From: an uncultured Endozoicomonas sp.
GTDB taxonomy: Bacteria; Pseudomonadota; Gammaproteobacteria; Pseudomonadales; Endozoicomonadaceae
Direction of reading: 5' to 3'
Length of the DNA: 53,255 bases
Assembly (NCBI GenBank): GCA_900299555.1
Contig: OODV01000199.1
Location: 1-53,255, forward strand
A program made the position numbers and the translations under genes. The stretch's first letter is position 1. The number at the start of each line of letters is the position of its first letter. Below, piece after piece: positions 47,614-53,255 of the stretch. The notes beneath the pieces were generated by a model that saw only the letters and a program-made list of their open reading frames with translations, was not told the origin of the DNA and did not search any database.

Positions 47614-47830
47614 AGCGAGAGCGGTAAGTGATTCGACCTTTGGTCAGATCATATGGAGTGAGCTCTACTTTTACCCGGTCGCCAGTCAGAATTCGGATAT
47701 AATTTTTGCGCATTTTGCCGGAAATGTGTGCAGTAACAACATGACCATTTTCCAGTTCTACACGAAACATAGTATTTGGAAGGGTGTCGATAACAACACC
47801 CTCCATTTCCAGACTCTCTTCTTTTGCCAT
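47612..47830 (-). CDS. infA: translation initiation factor IF-1
   Basis: A 72-aa OB-fold protein, exactly the usual IF-1 length: [20 protein letters not shown], then [20 protein letters not shown], and [16 protein letters not shown] at the end. It binds the ribosomal A site during initiation. The order clpA-infA-bpt/aat is common in gammaproteobacteria. Its stop lies beside the shared terminator with clpA. Confidence 0.98.
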   Translation of the reverse strand: MAKEESLEMEGVVIDTLPNTMFRVELENGHVVTAHISGKMRKNYIRILTGDRVKVELTPYDLTKGRITYRSR

Positions 47831-47932
47831 TAAATAACTACCTCAGAGGGGTTGGTACGGCTTGATTAAATTTGCTGGGCATTCTGCCTGAAAATAATTT
47901 GTAAAGCAAAGCACCCTTGATCTGCAAGAGAA

Positions 47933-48640
47933 TTATTTCAATTGCCTCCACTCCTGACTGATATAAAGCTCAACAGGACGGTACTCAATTTTGTAATTCA
48001 TTTTCTGACAGTTTCGGATCCAATAGCCAAGCTGGAGATAGGGTAATCCCAGCTTTTTCGCTTCCTGAATGAGCCATAAAATACAATATTGTCCAAGGCT
48101 ACGCTTCGAGAAATCAGGGTCGTAAAAGGTATAGATAGCCGAAAGGCTGGTTTTCAGGTGGTCTACGACAGATACTGCCAGTAGCTGTCCTTTGAGTCGG
48201 AATTCATAGAATGAAGTAAACGGGGGGCTCTCCACCAAGAATGGTGAGTATTGCTCAACAGATGCAGGATACATGTCACCATCCTGATGGCATTGGTTGA
48301 TGTAGCGCTCATACAGCTGATAATGCTCATCCTGGTAACTTGCTGGCACCCGATCCACCATCAGGCTCAAATTTCTATTCCAGGTCTTTCGCTGTGTTCT
48401 ACGCATCATAAAGAGTTCAACCGGTATTCTTGCCGGTATACATGATTTGCAATGACTGCAATGTGGCCGGTATATGTGTTGCCCGCTTCTTCGAAATCCT
48501 AACTCAGCAAGATCGCTGCATAACTGTTGATCGAGTAAAATCTCGGGATCCATGAATAATGTGGTTGCCTGCTCCTCTGGCAGATAACTGCACTCATGGG
48601 GTTGTGTGGCATAAAATTTCAGATCTTTGTACTGGCTCAT
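47933..48640 (-). CDS. bpt: aspartate/glutamate leucyltransferase
   Basis: A 235-aa member of the Ate1/Bpt family. It has the N-terminal HECSYLPEEQATTLFMDP, the Cys cluster RPHCSHCKSCIPARI and the C-terminal LPYLQLGYWIRNCQKMNYK with PVELY. Bacterial Bpt transfers Leu to proteins with N-terminal Asp or Glu, making them ClpS substrates. Its ATG overlaps the aat stop by 4 nt (ATGA), so the two transferases are translationally coupled. Confidence 0.95.
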   Translation of the reverse strand: MSQYKDLKFYATQPHECSYLPEEQATTLFMDPEILLDQQLCSDLAELGFRRSGQHIYRPHCSHCKSCIPARIPVELFMMRRTQRKTWNRNLSLMVDRVPASYQDEHYQLYERYINQCHQDGDMYPASVEQYSPFLVESPPFTSFYEFRLKGQLLAVSVVDHLKTSLSAIYTFYDPDFSKRSLGQYCILWLIQEAKKLGLPYLQLGYWIRNCQKMNYKIEYRPVELYISQEWRQLK

Positions 48641-49356
48641 TGTTGATGGTCATTCCATTGCCATTCCTGTTTCCAGTTTGCACAGGAAGACACCTCTGAG
48701 CAATACCGTTTGAGATAATCGGAAAATTGATTTCTGGGCATCAACCAGGCTCCCATTGATTCAAGGTGAGCCGAATGGATCTGGCAATCGACTAACTCAA
48801 ACTGCCATCTTGAAAGCAGATCTGACAGTGCGGCCATGGCAATCTTTGAAGTGTTGTTTTCGATGCTGAACATGGATTCAGCATAAAAGATCTTACCCAG
48901 AGCAACGCCGTAGAGACCTCCAACCAATTTGCCTGTCCGCCAGATCTCAACAGAGTGGGCATAGCCGGCATTATGTAATGCTAAATAGGCATTAATCATA
49001 TCGGTGGTAATCCAGGTGCCTTCCGAGTCTCGGCGAATAGCTGCACAGCCATGCATCACTGCGGGAAAATCACAATCAAAGGTAACCTGATAAATGTTCT
49101 TTCGAAGCAGCTTTCTCAGGGATCGAGAAATATGAAGCTCCCCGGGGGTGAAAACCATTCTTGGTGATGGAGACCACCACAGGATCGGATCACCATCGTT
49201 AAACCAGGGGAAAATGCCCCGCTGATAGGCCATGACCAACGTATTCACTTGCAGGTTTCCCCCAACAGCCAATAAGCCCTCTGGTTTCTCAAGCGCATAA
49301 TCCAAAGGAGGGAATTCAGTAACATTTTCAGGCAAAAAGGTAATTGTGTCTCGCAT
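48637..49356 (-). CDS. aat: leucyl/phenylalanyl-tRNA-protein transferase
   Basis: A 239-aa L/F-transferase adding Leu or Phe to N-terminal Lys or Arg. Hallmarks are FPPLDYALEKPEGLLAVGG, YQRGIFPWFNDGDPILWWSP and PRMVFTPGELHISRS, followed by the GNAT-like C-terminal half (SVEIWRTGKLVGGLYGVALG). ATG 49356 is preferred to GTG 49368 because the peptide then starts like E. coli Aat. First gene of the aat-bpt pair. Confidence 0.96.
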   Translation of the reverse strand: MRDTITFLPENVTEFPPLDYALEKPEGLLAVGGNLQVNTLVMAYQRGIFPWFNDGDPILWWSPSPRMVFTPGELHISRSLRKLLRKNIYQVTFDCDFPAVMHGCAAIRRDSEGTWITTDMINAYLALHNAGYAHSVEIWRTGKLVGGLYGVALGKIFYAESMFSIENNTSKIAMAALSDLLSRWQFELVDCQIHSAHLESMGAWLMPRNQFSDYLKRYCSEVSSCANWKQEWQWNDHQQ

Positions 49357-49740
49357 TATTCCAAGCACTTGTTTAGAGCGTTATTTTCATAAAGTACAAT
49401 ACATCATTAACTCATACCTGCAATGAGGTTATCCTATAAAACTGGCTGATCATATGGCTTTTCGCGCCGGCTATATTGCCATCTGGCAACATCGGATTTG
49501 GAATCGGGCGATTATGCCCGCAATAATTTTCGGAATTTTCCAGTCAGAGCTTTTCATATCCTGTTTTATGTATTAGAATCCGCCACCTAGTCTACTGATA
49601 TTCTGCTATTTACCAGCCGCTTAATGAAGAATAACTCATATCTTCTTAATTTTTCTCTCGCTTCAGTGCGTAAACGTCGCGCTGGTAGAAGCTTTTTATT
49701 TTTTCCTATCCAATAAAACTCCCCGGAGGTAATCGAATCT
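49357..49740. other. aat / coiled-coil gene divergent intergenic region
   Basis: 384 nt that must hold the two divergent promoters. The only structured feature seen is a 14-nt palindrome TTGCCATCTGGCAA at 49476-49489. A T-rich stretch at 49694-49704 precedes the GGAGGT of the next gene. No small gene or tRNA is visible. Confidence 0.35.
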
Positions 49741-50136
49741 ATGGGTACCCTGAGCATGGGCGGAAGTATTGATACAAGCAATGAAATGGATATCATTGAA
49801 CAGCAACGCCTGGCAGCTCTTATTGAAATTACAGAGCAGCACAATCGGGAAGTAAGTCAGCTCAAATCTCGCTTGGAAACTGCTGAGAAGAAAGCTGAAA
49901 AATCCGCTGCCCAGCTGAAAAATATGGAAAATGAGCTGAAAGACCTGAGAGCTAGCAATCCTGACCGAATGAAGAAGCAAATCAAGCGTCTTCAAGAGCA
50001 GAATCGTACGCTCACTGGTGAAAACAGTGGCCTGAAGAGCAAGCAAAAGCAGCTTACTCAGCAGCTGAACACAGCGACTCAAGAGCTTGAACAATTGAAG
50101 TCTGAAGAGGCTGAAGCAGAAACTGAGAAGGCATAA
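49741..50136 (+). CDS. small coiled-coil protein of unknown function
   Basis: A 131-aa hydrophilic protein with no signal peptide. Residues about 17-120 are one continuous coiled coil (LIEITEQHNREVSQLKSRLE, then a run of Lys/Glu/Gln heptads to QELEQLKSEEAEAE). GGAGGT (49725-49730) is a strong ribosome site 10 nt before the ATG. It stands alone. The sequence resembles generic bacterial coiled-coil proteins and does not allow a functional call. Confidence 0.8.
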   Translation: MGTLSMGGSIDTSNEMDIIEQQRLAALIEITEQHNREVSQLKSRLETAEKKAEKSAAQLKNMENELKDLRASNPDRMKKQIKRLQEQNRTLTGENSGLKSKQKQLTQQLNTATQELEQLKSEEAEAETEKA

Positions 50137-50240
50137 TTCTATTAAGCTGAATTAGCAGTTCAGTAGGCATCCGGTAACTACTCAATCCCGTGCGTTGGGC
50201 TGTTACCGGTAGGCAAGCTGCAGGACACTGGCTATGACAT

Positions 50241-50319
50241 AATTCAAATAACCGCACATCAGCATGGCCAGACATTCCACATACCTGCATTTCTGATGCT
50301 AACCCCGTATATTTGAATT
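50241..50319. other. inverted repeat upstream of the pterin dehydratase-like gene
   Basis: AATTCAAATA (50241-50250) and TATTTGAATT (50310-50319) pair exactly over 10 bp and enclose 59 nt with a smaller nested inverted repeat (CATCAG/CTGATG). Another repeat, CCGGTAAC/GTTACCGG, lies just upstream (near 50168-50207). It is either a structured mRNA leader or a small element; there is no T-run. Confidence 0.45.
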
Positions 50320-50366
50320 AGACTGTTTTTCTGTCTTTATTCAATAATCAATATAGGAGTGCAAGT

Positions 50367-50645
50367 ATGAGTGAGTGGATTTCCTGTCAATATGACAATA
50401 TTGATCACATTGAAAAAACCTTTGTATTTAAGAAATACTCTCGTGCCCTGGCATTTTGTAATGCCATTGCTTGTCTTGCCGAAGCTCACATCCATCACCC
50501 TCGCATTGTGATTGAGTGGGGAAGGGTTTCTGTGGCTTGGGGAACCCATCAGTCAGAAGAAGGAAGTGGTGTGCTTGCTATTGATAAAGCATTGGCTCAG
50601 CGTTGCGATGCACTGTATGAACAGCTTAATCTTCCTCTCTCCTGA
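50367..50645 (+). CDS. pterin-4a-carbinolamine dehydratase-like protein
   Basis: A 92-aa protein. The PCD signature E-x3-H-H-P-x5-W is present at residues 39-51 (EAHIHHPRIVIEW), preceded by TFVFKKYSRALAFCNAIACL as in PhhB/DCoH proteins and followed by VSVAWGTHQSEEG, which holds the third active-site His. PCD recycles 4a-hydroxytetrahydrobiopterin for aromatic amino acid hydroxylases; no such hydroxylase is in the window, so the role may differ. AGGAG (50355-50359) supports the ATG. It is slightly shorter than usual (about 96-118 aa). Confidence 0.82.
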   Translation: MSEWISCQYDNIDHIEKTFVFKKYSRALAFCNAIACLAEAHIHHPRIVIEWGRVSVAWGTHQSEEGSGVLAIDKALAQRCDALYEQLNLPLS

Positions 50646-50912
50646 TATCTTGTTCGTGCAGCCCAGACACAGCCCCTCGGGTTGCACTCGACTTGAAGAG
50701 TATTCAATTGCTGTACTAAGTAGAACACTCATTTATCAATAGTATTCAATTCTTGGTTATTCCATACATGGCAAAACAGTGTTCTATCTCTGCTAGGGAG
50801 AGTAGTTCAGCCCCTATACTCCGGTTTATGGATGATTAAATGGAAACAAAATAGCGCAAAACTCTAATTCTTTTAATGCATCTTATTATTATGAAAAGGT
50901 CTTAAAATTCAA

Positions 50913-50940
50913 TGGACGTATTCTGATTCTGAATCATACT
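50913..50940 (+). promoter_or_regulatory. possible promoter of the predicted small RNA
   Basis: TGGACG (50913-50918) and CATACT (50935-50940) are 16 nt apart, a moderate sigma-70 match. The predicted start at about 50946-50948 coincides with the first base of the stem of the downstream structured region. Confidence 0.35.
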
Positions 50941-50945
50941 TACCA

Positions 50946-51084
50946 CGCTGGTTTGATCGACTTCCCCCTACGATCGAACCAGTCTAGGTCGGAAATGACC
51001 TCGGTACTTGGATTGTGTACCTATGTTTCACTCCTAATGTTCTTAGCCCGTGCCTTCTTCCCCCAGAAGCGCGGGTTTCTTTTT
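50946..51084 (+). ncRNA. predicted small RNA with two CUUCCCCC hairpin loops
   Basis: Within the 466-nt gap between the PCD-like gene and the YiiX-like gene, three hairpins follow each other. Hairpin 1: CTGGTTTGATCG (50948-50959) pairs with CGATCGAACCAG (50971-50982) over 12 bp with one G-U pair; loop ACTTCCCCCTA. Hairpin 2: AGGTC/GACCT (50986-51001) with loop GGAAAT. Hairpin 3: 51045-51077, stem AGCCCG...GC and TTCT pairing with AGAA and GCGCGGGTT, loop TCCCCC, followed by TCTTTTT, a terminator. CTTCCCCC occurs in both outer hairpins. The absence of an ORF, a promoter-like pair upstream and a terminator at the end support an independent RNA of about 140 nt. Function unknown; C-rich loops often target G-rich Shine-Dalgarno regions. 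The rest of the gap (50646-50910) shows nothing recognisable. Confidence 0.5.
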
Positions 51085-51104
51085 GCCTGACTATCAGGCT
51101 TTTT
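51085..51104 (+). terminator. second Rho-independent terminator behind the small RNA
   Basis: GCCTGA (51085-51090) and TCAGGC (51094-51099) form a 6-bp stem over CTA followed by TTTTT. It stands immediately behind the terminator hairpin of the predicted RNA, giving two in tandem, and is 8 nt before the convergent YiiX-like gene end. Confidence 0.75.
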
Positions 51105-51111
51105 ACCTCAT

Positions 51112-52050
51112 TTAATGCGTTGATATTGGATCACTCTCACCACAATCCTTCTTATTATCACCCGGAAAGAACGAGGAGTCTTGCAAACCTTCATCATCAA
51201 CAGTGCTTTCTTTCTGCAGCTGCCGGATTTGCTTGGAAGACATATAGAAGTCGGCCTCCCTGCCTTCAAGTACTCCATGCCCATGCCATGGTAGCAGGCG
51301 ATAATCAGCATGATGACCGTAATCCAGAAATGGATACTTTATGATCTGAAAGTAGGGGGAGTAATCAAAGTCACTGGGTGTGCAGAGCTTTGGGTTTCGC
51401 TGAAAAAGCTGAACCCCTGACTCGCTGTCATGCTTTACCAGTGGAAGTATTGGAAAATGGATGAAGCTAAAGGCTTCAGCAATCATTGTGGAGCAAACCG
51501 TTTTTGTTTCCTGGCCTGGGGAATGTTGAAACAATGAAGAACCAAGACGTCTGGGGAGAAAAGAATAGGGAAAGAAGAATCTAGCTAAATCAAGAATTTG
51601 CCGAACGTTATAATCCATGCCCAATCGACTGATAGCATAATGTACTACTTTCTGACTATCGCTATAGCTAATGCCCTTAGGTCGACATATCCGTAAATGT
51701 TCGCCTTCATAGCTATTCAGAGGCTGAATAGCTGTACCAATCCCCAACTCGCTTTCAATGACCAGCTGTTCATCAGGAGATCCACCATAAGCCTTGCTGA
51801 CAACCTGTCGGACCCTATCATCCTCAATATCATGAAGTCGACCAATGTAAAGCATTGCATGAGACCATGGACTTTGAGTTGTCTGCTTAATAACCTGACT
51901 CACTCTGGAGCGTCCTTCAACCAAGAGGACATCGCAGGGCTTAACTTCATGGCGTATACGTTGGAAATCGCATAATGGGCTGTCTTTTTCCTGAGTATTG
52001 CGACTCAACCAGTCAGTCAGATATCCCGCAACCATTTTGAAAAGTTCCAT
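51112..52050 (-). CDS. YiiX-like permuted papain-fold (NlpC/P60 superfamily) protein
   Basis: A 312-aa cytoplasmic-looking protein. The start of the domain, VKPCDVLLVEGRSRVSQVIK, followed by SPWSHAMLYIGR with His H64, and the catalytic Cys C186 in TVCSTMIAEAF, follow the permuted order His-before-Cys of YiiX/YebB/LRAT-like enzymes. E99 or E101 in VIESELGIGTAIQPL is the probable third residue. Family members are thought to cleave amides or esters of lipids or peptides. The C-terminal 60 residues (after about 250) are charged and non-conserved. AGGG lies about 10 nt before the ATG. No signal peptide is visible. Confidence 0.82.
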   Translation of the reverse strand: MELFKMVAGYLTDWLSRNTQEKDSPLCDFQRIRHEVKPCDVLLVEGRSRVSQVIKQTTQSPWSHAMLYIGRLHDIEDDRVRQVVSKAYGGSPDEQLVIESELGIGTAIQPLNSYEGEHLRICRPKGISYSDSQKVVHYAISRLGMDYNVRQILDLARFFFPYSFLPRRLGSSLFQHSPGQETKTVCSTMIAEAFSFIHFPILPLVKHDSESGVQLFQRNPKLCTPSDFDYSPYFQIIKYPFLDYGHHADYRLLPWHGHGVLEGREADFYMSSKQIRQLQKESTVDDEGLQDSSFFPGDNKKDCGESDPISTH

Positions 52051-52249
52051 GCTCCAACCCTGGATCCAATATTTATTCCTTTATGTTAGCATTTGTGATG
52101 GTTGAGATTATAAATAGAGATAATACTGACGGCTTTCCATGCGTTTTAGCACTTACTCTGGTAGCACACTGAAAAACACCAAAAAATTGATATTTCCTTA
52201 TTGATCGAAATAGTGGATAAACCAATCATTGCCAATTGGAGAAGTTGTT

Positions 52250-52825
52250 GTGAGCAAACCATCCAATCCACGTGACATTGCCTCAAGCCTGCAATTCCTT
52301 AAGAAAAAACAGGGCTTGCCTCCCGTCCATAGCTGGAACCCTCCATTCTGTGGTGATATCGATATGCGAATCAGTAGAGATGGCCAATGGCATTATAACG
52401 GCTCACCTATTGGCAGAGAGGCGATGGTAAAGCTATTTGCATCGGTATTAAGGCGTGATGATGATGACTGCTATTATCTGGTGACCCCAGTTGAGAAGGT
52501 TAGAATTCAGGTAGATGATGCTCCATTTGTAATTGTTCGAGCAGAAATAATAGATGGTGATCATGGCAAACAGTACCTATTTACCACCAATATTGGAGAC
52601 AAAGTAGCTTTGGATAAGGTGCATCCGCTGATTATGATGGAGGACTCTCTGACAAAAGAGCCAGCCCCCTACATTCGAGTCAGGGACCAGCTTAATGCCT
52701 TGATAAATAGAAATGTCTTTTATCAGTTGGTGGAAGAGTCTGAAGAGGTTCCTGTAGAAGGGGGGGTAGATCTTGTTATCACCAGTCAGGGAGGGCAATA
52801 TTCACTTGGACGTGTTCTGAAGTGA
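52250..52825 (+). CDS. DUF1285 family protein
   Basis: A 191-aa protein. PPVHSWNPPFCGDIDMRISR, DGQWHYNGSPIGREAMVKLF and YYLVTPVEKVRIQVDDAPFV are the hallmark blocks of DUF1285, a widespread proteobacterial family of two small beta-rich domains with unknown role. GTG 52250 is chosen because GGAGAAG (52238-52244) is 5 nt upstream; the frame is also open to TTG 52229. Single gene, convergent with nothing nearby. Confidence 0.9.
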   Translation: MSKPSNPRDIASSLQFLKKKQGLPPVHSWNPPFCGDIDMRISRDGQWHYNGSPIGREAMVKLFASVLRRDDDDCYYLVTPVEKVRIQVDDAPFVIVRAEIIDGDHGKQYLFTTNIGDKVALDKVHPLIMMEDSLTKEPAPYIRVRDQLNALINRNVFYQLVEESEEVPVEGGVDLVITSQGGQYSLGRVLK

Positions 52826-52864
52826 GAATAGGGTGATTAACCACCCTCCGGATAGAAAACAACA

Positions 52865-53146
52865 GAGGGGTCGGGTAGGGACAATGTAGAACTGAAGGAT
52901 GCGCCATTTCTGGAACGGGCTTTTCAACAGCATGATCCACTGAGGCAATGGCTGAAGTGGGTGAAAATCTGCTATCCAGCTTCACAAGTTCAGAAAGTAT
53001 TGGAGATCGAGAAGAATACACCTGAAGGCGTGGAACTGACCTTTAAGGACTTCGAGCATCTGAACCTGCACTGGACGCATTTTACTGATCCTCACCAATG
53101 GTATGACCTGCAAGGCTACTCGGTGCTGGTGATTGATGAGGTCTGA
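52865..53146 (+). pseudogene. unrecognised ORF, possibly a 5'-truncated gene
   Basis: The frame is open from just after a stop at 52850-52852 to TGA 53146, about 94 codons, with protein-like sequence throughout (LKDAPFLERAFQQHDPLRQW, ... LHWTHFTDPHQWYDLQGYSV). The first possible start is GTG 52961, well inside, and has no ribosome site. This suggests either a gene fragment that lost its 5' end or a real 61-aa product. No family recognised. The last 109 nt of the window show nothing. Confidence 0.35.
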
Positions 53147-53255
53147 ACTTCTACACTTTACCTGATACTTTAGTTGGTGATGTATCAGAACTGTTGATAG
53201 TGGTTTCGGGAGATAAACTCCCCGATAACCTTATCATGAATGTCTATTGATCTTG

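Overview
The window looks like a chromosomal segment of a marine gammaproteobacterium of the Oceanospirillales, most likely Endozoicomonas or a close relative. This is inferred from gene content (complete 2-methylcitrate operon of the AcnD/PrpF type, mnmA-hflD-purB next to icd, clpS-clpA-infA-bpt-aat, an ankyrin-repeat protein, several large lineage-specific proteins) and from moderate GC; no database search was possible. No rRNA, tRNA or CRISPR array was seen.

Layout. 1-700: a coiled-coil ORF interrupted by an in-frame TAG. 890-7882: GntR regulator and the propionate operon (prpB-like lyase, prpC, acnD, prpF), with two matching palindromes around the promoter. 7889-8064: a MITE-like element. 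8188-12941: accessory region with a 797-aa orphan protein, an IS630-type transposase remnant and an ankyrin protein. 13277-19176: ppsR/ppsA divergent pair, rraA, pykF. 19381-21387: H-NOX sensor plus hybrid histidine kinase. 21411-24150: a PLP-dependent dehydratase-like enzyme and an orphan membrane protein built from a tandem duplication. 24284-29091: a TetR-controlled operon (OYE-type reductase, DUF4260, SDR, exported sulfatase), the sulfatase broken by a frameshift in a 7-C tract. 29078-30133: orphan helical protein. 30343-36841: glyoxylate region with aceA, a divergent LysR regulator, an unannotated 43-codon gene with its own promoter and terminator, an FMN 2-hydroxyacid oxidoreductase and malate synthase G. 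36985-39553: EmrAB-like efflux pair whose MFS half carries an in-frame TAG. 39555-49356: conserved housekeeping block (purB, hflD, mnmA, icd, clpS, clpA, infA, bpt, aat). 49741-53255: coiled-coil protein, pterin carbinolamine dehydratase-like protein, a predicted small RNA, a YiiX-like papain-fold protein, a DUF1285 protein and an ORF fragment.

How the genes work together. Much of the window controls the PEP-pyruvate-isocitrate-glyoxylate node: propionyl-CoA is turned into pyruvate by the 2-methylcitrate cycle, pyruvate and PEP are interconverted by PpsA and PykF, and isocitrate is split between Icd and AceA, with GlcB taking glyoxylate. A second theme is N-degron proteolysis: Bpt and Aat add N-terminal Leu/Phe, ClpS recognises them and ClpA unfolds the substrate.

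Most interesting candidates: (1) a predicted ~140-nt small RNA at about 50946-51084 whose first and last hairpins both display CUUCCCCC in the loop, a possible anti-Shine-Dalgarno regulator; (2) the homopolymer-interrupted sulfatase in a TetR-regulated operon with well-formed operators; (3) an orphan membrane protein with a clear internal duplication; (4) a self-contained 43-codon gene.
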